Shown: in pieces, positions 21,604 to 30,007 of the stretch | How the letters are laid out: each line of letters opens with the position of its first letter | How positions within the stretch are numbered: the first letter of the stretch is position 1 | Assembly (NCBI RefSeq): GCF_030272895.1 | Contig: NZ_JALRNF010000015.1 | Span: 57,225 to 121,224, forward strand | DNA length: 64,000 nt | Source of the DNA: Pseudomonas sp. BGr12 | Lineage (GTDB): Bacteria > Pseudomonadota > Gammaproteobacteria > Pseudomonadales > Pseudomonadaceae | Direction: 5' to 3' | Position numbers and translations under genes: made by a program | Notes under the pieces: model-generated | Databases searched by the model: none | Seen by the model: only the letters and a program-made list of their open reading frames with translations | What the model was told of the DNA's origin: nothing

Positions 21604-22230
21604 GTGGGAGCTGGCGAAGCCTGCGATCGACTGCGCAGCAGTCGCAACCCGGCCACCTCGCTGGATCAGACGTACTGGGGCGTTCTGGTACTGCGGCCGC
21701 TTCGCGCCCGATCGCAGCCTGTCGGCAGCTCCCATAGATCCCCTGCAACCACTGTGGGAGCTGGCGAAGCCTGCGATCGACTGCGCAGCAGTCGCAACCC
21801 GGCCACCTCGTTCGATTAACCGTACTGAGGCGCTCTGGTACTGCGGCCGCTTCGCGCCCGATCGCAGCCTGTCGGCAGCTCCCACAGATCCCCTTCAACC
21901 ACTGTGGGAGCTGGCGAAGCCTGCGATCGACTGCGCAGCAGTCGCAACCCGGCCACCTCGCTGGATCAGACGTACTGGGGCGTTCTGGTACTGCGGCCGC
22001 TTCGCGCCCGATCGCAGCCTGTCGGCAGCTCCCATAGATCCCCTGCAACCACTGTGGGAGCTGGCGAAGCCTGCGATCGACTGCGCAGCAGTCGCAACCC
22101 GGCCACCTCGTTCGATTAGCCGTACTGAGGCGCTCTGGTACTGCGGCCGCTTCGCGCCCGATCGCAGCCTGTCGGCAGCTCCCACAGATCCCCTGCAACC
22201 ACTGTGGGAGCTGGCGCTGCCGGCTCCCAC
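21604..22230. repeat. Tandem array of four 150-bp REPIN-like units (A-B-A-B) plus terminal fragment
   Basis: Units start at 21604, 21754, 21904 and 22054. Each runs from GTGGGAGCTGGCGAAGCC to GGCAGCTCCCA(T/C)AG plus a CCCTGCAACCACT link. The two ends are inverted near-repeats: GTGGGAGCTG-GCGA-AGCCTGCGATCG against GTGGGAGCTG-CCGAC-AGGCTGCGATCG. Units 1 and 3 are identical; units 2 and 4 differ at two bases; the types differ mainly in the central 30 bp. A truncated hairpin (GTGGGAGC...GCTCCCAC) closes the array at 22204-22230. Frames stay open through it only because 150 is a multiple of 3. Confidence 0.92.
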
Positions 22231-22246
22231 CAGGGCCAGGCAGCGG

Positions 22247-22585
22247 CTACGGGAGCTCGTCGGCGCCACCGAAATGCACCGCCAGCCAGACTGTTGCCTT
22301 TTGGCTGTCGGTCCATTCCACCCGATGCCGGCAGTGGGCGGGGATCTCGGTATGATCACCAGGCCCGAGCACCCGTTCATGGGCCTCGTGCTCCAGGCGC
22401 AGGCCAGCCGAGCCGCTGAGCACCAGCACCCATTCGTCCTGCGGCTGGTCGTACCAGAAGCCCGGCGGGCTGGCCTGGCCACAGGAGACGATTCGTTCGA
22501 TTCGCAGCCCCGGGCGCGCCAGGAGCAGGTCGAACTGCTCCTGCGCCAAGGCAAAGGGAAGCGGGTTGAACAGGTTGTCGGGCAT
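22247..22585 (-). CDS. Small cupin-domain protein
   Basis: A 112-residue single-domain cupin. GFWYDQPQDEWVLVLSGSAG and the later PAHCRHRVEWT supply the two cupin motifs; the metal-binding residues are only partly conserved (E in DEW, H in CRHRV). Similar small proteins are annotated as phosphoribosylaminoimidazole carboxylase-like or cupin-2 proteins with no fixed reaction. The frame is open to 22759, but MPDNLFNPLPFALAQEQFD at 22585 follows GAGGGACCC and fits the domain. Convergent with nothing; it backs onto chrA, which starts 146 bp away divergently. Confidence 0.82.
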   Translation of the reverse strand: MPDNLFNPLPFALAQEQFDLLLARPGLRIERIVSCGQASPPGFWYDQPQDEWVLVLSGSAGLRLEHEAHERVLGPGDHTEIPAHCRHRVEWTDSQKATVWLAVHFGGADELP

Positions 22586-22731
22586 CGTGGCGGGTCCCTC
22601 GTCAGATACTACAGTGTGGTTGAAAACGACGCACAGCGCCCCGGCCACGGTGGTGGCCAGTGCCCGCAGCAGGCAACAACTACGCGCTGATTGAGCTATT
22701 GTGCGCTCTGCCGTCCTTTGGAAGTCAGAAC

Positions 22732-23904
22732 ATGCACGCGACTCATCCCAGCAGCCCATGGCAGGTGTTTCTTATCTTCCTGCGCCTGGGGCTGACCTCC
22801 TTTGGCGGCCCCATCGCCCACCTGGGCTACTTTCGCGATGAATTCGTCACTCGCCGTGGCTGGCTGGGCGAGCGCAGCTACGCCGACCTCTTAGCGCTCT
22901 GCCAGTTCCTGCCGGGGCCGGCCAGCAGCCAGGTGGGCATTGCCCTGGGGTTGTCACAGGCGGGCTACCGTGGCGCGTTGGCGGCGTGGCTCGGCTTTAC
23001 CCTGCCGTCGGCTGTGCTCTTGACCGGCTTCGCCCTTGGGCTGGCGAGCCTTGGTCAGGCCATGCCCGCCGGCGTGTTGCAGGGCCTGAAGGTCGTGGCG
23101 GTGGCGGTGGTGGCCCAGGCGGTCTGGGGCATGGCGCGCAACCTGTGTCCGGACGCACCGCGCATCGCACTGATGGTCCTGGCCACCACCCTGGTGCTGC
23201 TGGTGCCTTCGGCCTGGGGGCAGGTGGGCGTGATTGTGGCGGCGGGCGTTGCCGGCCTGGTCATGTTCAAGCCGGCGCAGCGCCAGGCCCATGAGCCGTT
23301 GCCGGTCGCCGTCAGCCGGCGTGCGGGGCTGTGCTGGCTCACGCTGTTCGTTCTCCTGCTACTGGGCATGCCGCTGCTGGCCGGGCTCTGGCAGGACCCG
23401 ACCCTGAGCAGGCTGGAAGCCTTCTACCGCAGCGGCTCGCTGGTGTTCGGCGGCGGGCATGTGGTGCTGCCGTTGCTCCAGGCTGAAGTGGTGTCGCCTG
23501 GCTGGGTCAGCAATGAAACCTTCATGGCCGGCTACGGCGCAGCCCAGGCGATGCCGGGGCCCTTGTTCACCTTTGCGGCGTTTCTGGGGGCGTCGATGCA
23601 CGGGATATATGGCGCTGTGCTGTGCCTTGGCGCCATCTTCCTGCCGTCATTCCTGCTGGTGTTCGGCGCACTGCCGTTCTGGGCGCAGTGGCGGCGCAAC
23701 CTGCGCATGCAGGCGGCGATGTTCGGGATCAACGCGGCGGTGGTGGGGCTATTGCTCGCGGCGCTGTATCAGGCGGCGTGGAGCGCCATCCTCCAGCTGC
23801 AGGACTTTGTTCTGGCGCTGGTCGCCTTGCTGGCACTGATGGTCTGGAGGCTGCCGCCCTGGCTAGTGGTGGTCGGTTGCGCTGTTGCCGGTGGGTTTTT
23901 GTAG
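22732..23904 (+). CDS. chrA: Chromate transporter ChrA
   Basis: A 390-residue two-domain (long-chain) CHR transporter that exports chromate or related oxyanions across the inner membrane. Both halves carry the family signatures: LGLTSFGGPIAHLGYFRDEF with QFLPGPASSQVG in the first, and SLVFGGGHVVLPLL with AQAMPGPLFTFAAFLG in the second. About ten hydrophobic segments. The start MHATHPSSPWQVF at 22732 is taken for family length. Its 3' end overlaps the next, opposite-strand gene by 42 bp. Confidence 0.93.
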   Translation: MHATHPSSPWQVFLIFLRLGLTSFGGPIAHLGYFRDEFVTRRGWLGERSYADLLALCQFLPGPASSQVGIALGLSQAGYRGALAAWLGFTLPSAVLLTGFALGLASLGQAMPAGVLQGLKVVAVAVVAQAVWGMARNLCPDAPRIALMVLATTLVLLVPSAWGQVGVIVAAGVAGLVMFKPAQRQAHEPLPVAVSRRAGLCWLTLFVLLLLGMPLLAGLWQDPTLSRLEAFYRSGSLVFGGGHVVLPLLQAEVVSPGWVSNETFMAGYGAAQAMPGPLFTFAAFLGASMHGIYGAVLCLGAIFLPSFLLVFGALPFWAQWRRNLRMQAAMFGINAAVVGLLLAALYQAAWSAILQLQDFVLALVALLALMVWRLPPWLVVVGCAVAGGFL

Positions 23905-24168
23905 GCGCAGCAACCGCTCGACCTGCGCCAGCTCCCAGGTGCTGAGCAGACTGACCGGGTCGGTACCGCGCGGCCAGTCGTCCAGGGCGCCCTCGCGGCC
24001 ATCGGTGCTGCGGCAGTGCAGGCAGTGGTGCAGGTGGGTGCCATCGAAATCCAGCGTCAGGCGCCAGCCTTCAATGTCGACCTCATCACCCAGGCGACGC
24101 AACGGGCGCAGCCCCAGGGCGGCGTCGCGCAGTTGCTGGTAGACCTCGCGGGGGTTGAGGGTGGGCAT
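23863..24168 (-). CDS. Hypothetical protein, 101 residues
   Basis: Starts MPTLNPREVYQQLRDAALGL and continues with DEVDIEGWRLTLDFDGTHLH and HCLHCRSTDGREG, ending LLRLQKPTGNSATDHH. A conserved-looking domain with a Cys-rich HHCLHCRS patch; I recognise it as a recurring Pseudomonas hypothetical but know no function. Convergent with chrA and overlapping its last 42 bases, so one of the two 3' ends has been extended; both frames look genuinely coding. Confidence 0.65.
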   Translation of the reverse strand: MPTLNPREVYQQLRDAALGLRPLRRLGDEVDIEGWRLTLDFDGTHLHHCLHCRSTDGREGALDDWPRGTDPVSLLSTWELAQVERLLRLQKPTGNSATDHH

Positions 24169-24225
24169 CGGCAGGGTGCTCGGTAACGGGATGGCCCTCA
24201 GGATAGCGCGGAGCACGCCTGCACC

Positions 24226-24298
24226 GGTAGGAGCGGGCTTGCCCCGCGATCGCGTACTGTCAGTCACATAGCATCGCGGGGCAAGCCCGCTCCTACAG
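24226..24298. repeat. REPIN (inverted REP pair)
   Basis: TAGGAGCGGGCTTGCCCCGC, a spacer with CTGTCAGTCACATAGCATCG, then the inverted core to GCTCCTACAG. Spacer is nearly the same as at 11661-11749. Lies between two hypothetical genes on the minus strand. Confidence 0.85.
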
Positions 24299-24311
24299 AT
24301 CAAGGATACCC

Positions 24312-24698
24312 TCAGGCGTCGCGCAGCAAGTCCTGGGCATCGAGCAAGCGCCAGGCGATCTCCGGTCGACGCTCCAGGGCCCGGCGGATGGCGGCAGGGA
24401 TGTTCTGCCGGGTCTTGCGGCACAAGCCCGGCAGTTCCTCGATCTGGATGTTGAAGCCACGCATGGTCCGCACTTCGTTGTCGCTGGGGCTGATCTGCAG
24501 GCGGATGCCGAGGTTCTCGTACAGCTTGCGCTGCATGTGCTCGAGGTCGGCCAGACTCTGCAGGTTTTCCAGGCGCTCGAGCAGGCGCTTTTCTTCCTGG
24601 CGGGTCAGCAGCAGGATGCGCAGGTCCTGCAGCGTCTCGCGCCCGCAATTGCAGGCGCCAGGCGGGCAGGGGGAACGAGTGGGCAGGGTGGCGTTCAT
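24312..24698 (-). CDS. Hypothetical protein, 128 residues, CxxGxCxC N-terminus
   Basis: Begins MNATLPTRSPCPPGACNCGR, then a long helical region (RILLLTRQEEKRLLERLENLQS) and a second conserved-looking block (MRGFNIQIEELPGLCRKTRQ; IAWRLLDAQDLLRDA). The three N-terminal cysteines (CPPGACNC) suggest metal or Fe-S binding. No family recognised. It is upstream of the 101-residue gene on the same strand, across a REPIN. Confidence 0.65.
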   Translation of the reverse strand: MNATLPTRSPCPPGACNCGRETLQDLRILLLTRQEEKRLLERLENLQSLADLEHMQRKLYENLGIRLQISPSDNEVRTMRGFNIQIEELPGLCRKTRQNIPAAIRRALERRPEIAWRLLDAQDLLRDA

Positions 24699-24775
24699 GC
24701 CCCAAGCATAGCGATGAGCACGGCTTTTTGCCCAGAGGCGAGCCGCTGCCTGTCGTCGGGCGGCTCGCCTTGTAC

Positions 24776-26116
24776 TCAGCGCACCAGGCAGGGTTGCTTG
24801 TTGTCGAAGCGCCAGCCCGGGATCAGGTACTGCATCGCCACGCTGTCGTCCCGCGCCCCCAGGCCCATGCCTTTGTACAGTTCGTGGGCGCGGCCCACGG
24901 CGTCCATGTCGATGTCCACGCCCAGGCCCGGCTTGCTCGGCACCTGGACATGGCCGTCGACGATCTGCAGCGGGTTGTGGCTCAGCTGCTGGCCGTCCTG
25001 CCAGATCCAGTGGGTGTCGATGGCGGTGATCTCGCCCGGTGCCGCGGCGGCGACCTGGGTGAACATGGCCAGGGAAATGTCGAAGTGGTTGTTCGAATGC
25101 GAACCCCAGGTCAGGCCCCAGTCATGGCACATTTGCGCCACCCGCACCGAGCCTTGCATTGTCCAGAAGTGCGGGTCGGCCAGGGGAATGTCCACCGATT
25201 GCAACTGGATCGCATGGCCCATCTCGCGCCAGTCGGTGGCGATCATGTTGGTGGCGGTCGGCAGGCCCGTGGCGCGGCGGAACTCGGCCATCACTTCGCG
25301 GCCGGAGTAGCCGTTCTCGGCGCCGCACGGGTCTTCGGCATAGGCCAGGACCTTGTGCTGGTCGCGGCACAGGGCGATGGCCTGCTTCAGTGACCAGGCG
25401 CCGTTCGGGTCGAGGGTGATGCGCGCCTCGGGGAAGCGCTCGGCCAGGGCGGTGACGGCGAGAATTTCCTCTTCGCCGCGCAGTACCCCACCCTTGAGCT
25501 TGAAGTCGTTGAAGCCATAGCGGGCCCGGGCCGCCTCGGCCAGGCGCACCACCGCTTCGGGGGTCATCGCCGCTTCGTGGCGCAGGCGCAGCCAGTCGTC
25601 GGCGGCGTCGGCTTCGTTGCGGTAGGCAAGGTCGGTTTGCCGGCGGTCGCCGATGTAGAACAGGTAACCGAGCATCTTTACCCGCTCGCGTTGCTGGCCT
25701 TCGCCGAGCAGGGCGGCGACAGGCACCTGCAGGTGCTGGCCGAGCAGGTCAAGCAGTGCCGCTTCCACTGCGGTGACGGCATGGATGGTGATGCGCAGGT
25801 CGAAGGTCTGCAGGCCGCGACCGGCGGCGTCGCGTTCGGCGAAGGTCTGGCGCATCTGGTTGAGGATGCGCTGGTACTGGCCGATGGGTTGGCCGACGAC
25901 CAGGCTGCGGGCGTCCTCCAGGGTCTGGCGGATGCGTTCGCCGCCGGGTACTTCGCCAACCCCGGTGTTGCCGGCGTTGTCCTTGAGAATCACGATGTTG
26001 CGGGTGAAAAACGGGCCATGGGCGCCGCTCAGGTTGAGCAGCATGCTGTCATGGCCGGCCACCGGAATGACCTGCAGGCTGGTGATGACCGGGGTGTGCT
26101 GTTGTTGTGTGTTCAT
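24776..26116 (-). CDS. gudD: Glucarate dehydratase
   Basis: A 446-residue enolase-superfamily enzyme that dehydrates D-glucarate (and often L-idarate) to 5-keto-4-deoxyglucarate. Family landmarks: [10 protein letters not shown] (the KxK acid/base pair), TLDPNGAW and [17 protein letters not shown] (metal ligands), and [15 protein letters not shown] (catalytic histidine). The frame continues upstream within gudP, but [19 protein letters not shown] at 26116 is the proper N-terminus. 28 bases downstream of gudP on the same strand, so transport and first catabolic step are one operon. The following aldolase/dehydratase steps are not in the window. Confidence 0.95.
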   Translation of the reverse strand: MNTQQQHTPVITSLQVIPVAGHDSMLLNLSGAHGPFFTRNIVILKDNAGNTGVGEVPGGERIRQTLEDARSLVVGQPIGQYQRILNQMRQTFAERDAAGRGLQTFDLRITIHAVTAVEAALLDLLGQHLQVPVAALLGEGQQRERVKMLGYLFYIGDRRQTDLAYRNEADAADDWLRLRHEAAMTPEAVVRLAEAARARYGFNDFKLKGGVLRGEEEILAVTALAERFPEARITLDPNGAWSLKQAIALCRDQHKVLAYAEDPCGAENGYSGREVMAEFRRATGLPTATNMIATDWREMGHAIQLQSVDIPLADPHFWTMQGSVRVAQMCHDWGLTWGSHSNNHFDISLAMFTQVAAAAPGEITAIDTHWIWQDGQQLSHNPLQIVDGHVQVPSKPGLGVDIDMDAVGRAHELYKGMGLGARDDSVAMQYLIPGWRFDNKQPCLVR

Positions 26117-26144
26117 CAGGCGTGTCCTGGTAGGGCCAAGGGAG

Positions 26145-27506
26145 TCAGTGGGATTTGCCGAGGGCGGTCGGTGCCGGGCTCGTCTCGAGCGCTTGCTCGT
26201 GGGTTGCCCGTCGGGTACGGGCGAAAAACACCAGCACGGCGGCGATCGCCGAGGTGCCGGCCAGGCCGTACAGGCCGCCCTGGATGGAGCCGGTGCTCTG
26301 CTCGAGGAAGCCGAAGGTGGTCGGGGCGACGAAGCCACCGAGGTTGCCAATAGAGTTGATCAGGGCGATCACCGCCGCGGCGATGCGGGCATCCAGGTAG
26401 GCCTGGGGGATCGGCCAGAACAGCGCGGAGGCGGACTTGAAGCCGATGGCGGCAAAGCACAGGGCGACGAAGGCGAAGATCGGCCCGCCGGTGGTGGACA
26501 GGAACATGCCGGCGGCGGCAATCAGCAGTGCCGTGGCCACCCACGCCTGTTGGGCACGAAAGCGCGCGGACAGCGCCGCGAAGCCGTACATGGCCAGGAT
26601 CGAGATCAGCCAGGGAATGGAGTTGAAGAAGCCCACCTGCAGGTCACTGATGTCGCCCATTTTCTTGATGATGCTGGGCAGCCAGAAGGTCGCGGCATAG
26701 ATGGTCAGCTGGATGCAGAAGTACAGCACGCAGAACAGCAGGATCTGGCCGTCCTTGAGCAGTTGGCCAATGCTTGGCTTGACCGTGGTCTGGGCATCGC
26801 GCTCGCGCTGTTCGGCATCGATGGTATCGACCAGTGCATCCTGTTCGGCGCGGCTCAGCCATTTGGCGTCGTGGGGCCTGGAATCGAGCCAGAACCAGAC
26901 GAACACGCACAGGAACACCGAGGCCAGGCCTTCGATCAGGAACATCCACTGCCAGCCGTGCAGGCCCATGCCTTCGATCTGCAACAGCGCCCCGGCCAAT
27001 GGCCCGGAAATCAGTGAAGCCAGCGCCGAGCCACTGAGGAAGATGGCAATCGCCTTGCCGCGTTCAACGGCTGGCAGCCAGCGGGTGAAGTAGTAGATCA
27101 CGCCGGGGAAGAAGCCGGCTTCGGCGATGCCCAGCAAAAAGCGCAGGATGTAGAAGTGGGTTTCGTTCTGGATGAAGGCCATCAGTGTCGCCACGATGCC
27201 CCAGGTGAACATGATCCGGGTCAGCCAGATTCGTGCGCCGACCTTTTGCAGAAGCATGTTGGAAGGCACTTCGAACAGGGCATAGCCGATGAAGAACAGG
27301 CCGGCGCCCAGGCCATAGGCGGCCGCGCCGATGCCCAGGTCGTGCTCCAGGTGGGTGCGGACGAAGCCGATGTTGACCCGGTCGATGTAGTTGACGATGA
27401 ACATGATGACGAACAGCGGCAGTATGTGGCGCTTCACCTTGGCCACGGCACTGGCCAGGGTAGGGTCGCGCTCGGCTGCCGTCGATGCAGGGCGTTGAGT
27501 AGTCAC
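26145..27506 (-). CDS. gudP: MFS D-glucarate/galactarate transporter
   Basis: A 453-residue major facilitator of the anion:cation symporter family with twelve predicted membrane segments. Family signature [21 protein letters not shown] lies near residue 38, with [21 protein letters not shown] after it, and a loop around residues 215-245 before the second half. First gene of the gudP-gudD operon and divergent from a GntR regulator. Substrate assignment rests on gudD being next to it. Confidence 0.9.
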   Translation of the reverse strand: MTTQRPASTAAERDPTLASAVAKVKRHILPLFVIMFIVNYIDRVNIGFVRTHLEHDLGIGAAAYGLGAGLFFIGYALFEVPSNMLLQKVGARIWLTRIMFTWGIVATLMAFIQNETHFYILRFLLGIAEAGFFPGVIYYFTRWLPAVERGKAIAIFLSGSALASLISGPLAGALLQIEGMGLHGWQWMFLIEGLASVFLCVFVWFWLDSRPHDAKWLSRAEQDALVDTIDAEQRERDAQTTVKPSIGQLLKDGQILLFCVLYFCIQLTIYAATFWLPSIIKKMGDISDLQVGFFNSIPWLISILAMYGFAALSARFRAQQAWVATALLIAAAGMFLSTTGGPIFAFVALCFAAIGFKSASALFWPIPQAYLDARIAAAVIALINSIGNLGGFVAPTTFGFLEQSTGSIQGGLYGLAGTSAIAAVLVFFARTRRATHEQALETSPAPTALGKSH

Positions 27507-27567
27507 GTTGCCAATCTCCCACTCGTTGTTGTTATGCGGGGTTGTCTGTTGGTGGCGTTTTCTGGGG

Positions 27568-27603
27568 CATGATGCGCATCATGTTGATAGACATCGTACA
27601 AGT
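27568..27603. promoter_or_regulatory. Operator candidates upstream of gudP
   Basis: CATGATGCGCATCATG (27568-27583) is a perfect 16-bp palindrome. Immediately next is ATAGACATCGTACAAGT (27587-27603), which recurs with 13 of 17 matches at 27729-27745. FadR-type GntR dimers bind short AT-rich dyads with TTGT/ACAA-like cores, so either element could be the regulator's site. The remainder of the 318-bp gap holds no gene. Confidence 0.45.
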
Positions 27604-27728
27604 GGATTTTCACCTGTGCAATCGCGTGGCGGGATTTTTTCTTTGATTATGCGCTTGTGCTGGCGGGTTTGTGATTGCTGCGATGCTTGCTGGCTGGTGC
27701 CAAGGACGCGATAGATGCCACTTGTCGG

Positions 27729-27745
27729 TTAGATGTCATACAAGT
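27729..27745. promoter_or_regulatory. Second copy of the TACAAGT motif upstream of the GntR gene
   Basis: TTAGATGTCATACAAGT resembles the motif at 27587-27603 in the same orientation. It lies 80 bp before the GntR start and could mediate autoregulation. Confidence 0.4.
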
Positions 27746-27824
27746 TATTGAGCCGAGATCTCTACCAGATCCTCAGGCAGTGGTAAGCTCGTACGGGCCT
27801 CAACCTTCCTTGCTCGGGTACTTC

Positions 27825-28550
27825 ATGGACAACCTCACTTCAGACAACGGCGTTGCGCGCCGGCGCACGGGCAGCCTGGCCCACGAGCTGGTCGATCAGT
27901 TGAGCCAGCGCATCCTGCTGGGGCAACTCAAGCCGGGAGAGAAACTGCCCTCGGAAACCACCATCGTGCGCGAGCATGGCGTCAGCCGCACCGTGGTGCG
28001 CGAGGCGCTGTCCAGGTTGCAGGCCTCCGGGCTGGTGGAAACCCGTCACGGCATCGGCACTTTCGTGCTGGCCCGCGAGACCTCGATGGGCTTGCGCCTG
28101 AACGTCGATACGGCCGCCAGCGTGCGCGGCATTCTCGAGCTGCGCCTGGGCCTGGAGGTGCAGGCCGCCGCCCTGGCCGCGCTGCGCCGCAGTGACGCGC
28201 AGCTCCAGCAGATGCGCCAGGCCCTGGATGACTACCAGGCGTCACTGAAGAACAACGACTGCTGCGTGGAGCAGGACAAGCGTTTTCACCAGTTGATCGC
28301 CGAGGCCACCGGCAACAGCTACTACACCGACATCATGCAGCACCTGGGCAATTCGATGATCCCGCGCACCCGGGTCAATGCCGACGAGCGCGGCGATACC
28401 GATTTCTCGCAACTGGGCTACCTGGCCAACCTGGAGCACGAAGCGATCCTGGCCGCCATCGCTCGCCAGGATCCGGATGCGGCGCGCGCCGCCATGCTGC
28501 TGCACCTGAGCAACAGCCTGGCGCGCTTCTGCACCGGTGGCAGTGCCTGA
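27825..28550 (+). CDS. GntR-family (FadR subfamily) regulator of glucarate genes
   Basis: A 241-residue regulator. The N-terminal winged HTH covers residues 15-85 (LVDQLSQRILLGQLKPGEKL; SETTIVREHGVSRTVVREAL; GLVETRHGIGTFVL). The all-helical FCD effector domain covers about 105-230 (ILELRLGLEVQAAALAALRR; DKRFHQLIAEATGNSYYTDI). FCD domains sense small organic acids through a metal site, in keeping with glucarate. Divergent from gudP. The start codon lacks a good ribosome site, but MDNLTSDNGVARRRTGSLAHE gives the usual length. Confidence 0.85.
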   Translation: MDNLTSDNGVARRRTGSLAHELVDQLSQRILLGQLKPGEKLPSETTIVREHGVSRTVVREALSRLQASGLVETRHGIGTFVLARETSMGLRLNVDTAASVRGILELRLGLEVQAAALAALRRSDAQLQQMRQALDDYQASLKNNDCCVEQDKRFHQLIAEATGNSYYTDIMQHLGNSMIPRTRVNADERGDTDFSQLGYLANLEHEAILAAIARQDPDAARAAMLLHLSNSLARFCTGGSA

Positions 28551-28586
28551 GGAGCTGTCGCGCTCATCCGCTCAGCGGTTCGTGCA

Positions 28587-29318
28587 TTACTCCTTGAGCT
28601 TCCAGGTGCCCGGCAGTGACAGGTCGCCAGAGCTGATATCCCATACGCTGCTCACGCACAGCAGCGGGTTGTGCAGGTCGGCATTGACCTTCAGTGCCGC
28701 CGTCACGCCGTCGTAGTTGAAACTTTGCGGGAAGCCCACGGCGGCCAGCGGCACACTGATGCGTGCGGCATTGTTGTCCAGGCTCAGGTCGTAGCCGGGG
28801 GAGTCGATGTAGATCGGTGCACCGGGCCAGGTGGCCGGGAGCTTCGGCTTCACCCCTTCAGGGATATCGCGCACCTTCAGCCCGCTCGGGCCGCAGCTGG
28901 CGTCCTTGCTCAGCACTACCCAGTGCGAGTGCCACAAGCCGCCGTCGTTGTCGTTCTTGCCGTCGCGGTTTTCGTCCAGTTTGGGTGTGTCGTCGAAGTC
29001 GGGGTGCGAGGTCAGGGCCAGGGCCAGGATGCCGGCCTGAGCTTCAAAGCCGACGCTGCTGCTGTCCAGGCTGGTGGGCCAGACATAGCTGTACACCTCG
29101 GCGCCGGCAAACGAACCTTTGGCGCTGGGCAGGCGGCTGCCGGCCTTACCGTCGACCAGTTGCTCGAACACCAGGTTGTCACCCTGCTTGAAGACCCGGG
29201 TCTGGACCAGGTCGAAGGCGGCTTCGGCATTGCCCTTGGCGCTATTGATGCCAGGGCTTTCGTGGGCCCAGGCCTGGGTGGCGAGCAGGCCGAGGGTGAA
29301 GGCGAGGGTGCGTTTCAT
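28587..29318 (-). CDS. Exported hypothetical protein with a calcium-loop-like motif
   Basis: A 243-residue protein with a clean signal peptide (MKRTLAFTLGLLATQAWA, cleaved before HESPG). The mature chain is beta-rich and contains DENRDGKNDNDGG around residue 125, resembling an EF-hand/dockerin calcium loop, and LWHSHWVVLSKDASCGP. I do not recognise the family. The frame is open to 29390, but the ATG at 29318 has an AGGAGCC ribosome site. Divergent from a MarR regulator, with repeated TTCGATAC/TATCGA words in the 125-bp gap, so it may be that regulator's target. Confidence 0.75.
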   Translation of the reverse strand: MKRTLAFTLGLLATQAWAHESPGINSAKGNAEAAFDLVQTRVFKQGDNLVFEQLVDGKAGSRLPSAKGSFAGAEVYSYVWPTSLDSSSVGFEAQAGILALALTSHPDFDDTPKLDENRDGKNDNDGGLWHSHWVVLSKDASCGPSGLKVRDIPEGVKPKLPATWPGAPIYIDSPGYDLSLDNNAARISVPLAAVGFPQSFNYDGVTAALKVNADLHNPLLCVSSVWDISSGDLSLPGTWKLKE

Positions 29319-29443
29319 GGGGTGGCTCCTGTGCGGTTTATGGTTTCGAATCGATACCAAATAGCCTAAGCCTATGCCGCGCTTTGTCAATATGGTTTTT
29401 ATTCGATACTATCTATCGAGATCATCAATCGAGGCCTCCTGCC

Positions 29444-30001
29444 GTGCTATTCGACCTGTTGGAAAGGCTGTCGAGCCTGACCCGCGTCTGGTTTCGCCAG
29501 CACCCGCTGCTGGCCGATCTGCAGCCGATCCAGCTCAGCGCCTTGCTCTACCTGTCGCGCTGCAACCGTTACTCCAATACGCCCCTGGCGGTCACCGAGT
29601 ACCTGGGGCTGACCAAGGGCACGGTGTCGCAATCGCTCAAGGCCCTTGAAACCAAGGGCCTGATCGTCAAGACCCAGGACCAGGCCGACAAGCGCAGCGT
29701 GCACCTGAGCCTGACTGCGCCTGCGCGTGCACTGCTCGACGCAGTCATGCCGCCGGCGTTCCTGGCTTCGGCCAGTACGCGCATGGGTGAGCGCGCCGGG
29801 GACCTGGAGGCGCTGCTGAGCGAGCTGTTGCGCACCATCCAGCAGCACGAGGATGTGCCGGGTTTCGGCCTGTGCAAGACCTGCCGCTTTCACCGCAAGA
29901 CCACCACGGGTGGTTTTTGCGAACTGACCCAGGAGCCGCTGGCCCCGGCCGAGCGCGAACTGATTTGCCGCGAGCATCAGCTCGCCGAACTGACGGAGTG
30001 A
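29444..30001 (+). CDS. MarR-family regulator with a C-terminal four-cysteine motif
   Basis: A 185-residue MarR-type protein starting at GTG (29444). The winged HTH spans about residues 30-110 (LAVTEYLGLTKGTVSQSLKA; LIVKTQDQADKRSVHLSL). Unusually, the tail has C144-x2-C147-x11-C159-x15-C175 (GLCKTCRFHR, GGFCELTQEP, ICREH), a pattern typical of a zinc ribbon or Fe-S ligand set. The GTG follows GAGG at a workable distance and removes 20 upstream residues with no family similarity. The MOSC gene starts 6 bases after its stop, so the two are coupled. Confidence 0.82.
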   Translation: MLFDLLERLSSLTRVWFRQHPLLADLQPIQLSALLYLSRCNRYSNTPLAVTEYLGLTKGTVSQSLKALETKGLIVKTQDQADKRSVHLSLTAPARALLDAVMPPAFLASASTRMGERAGDLEALLSELLRTIQQHEDVPGFGLCKTCRFHRKTTTGGFCELTQEPLAPAERELICREHQLAELTE

Positions 30002-30007
30002 GTGGCA

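Noticed and set aside
21604..22230. Possible CRISPR array
   Set aside because: Repeat unit is 150 bp with no variable spacers between short repeats, and no cas genes are present.
21512..22690. Long repetitive open frames on both strands through the tandem array
   Set aside because: They exist because the 150-bp unit is 50 codons and happens to lack stops; the text repeats the DNA unit and has no independent coding evidence.
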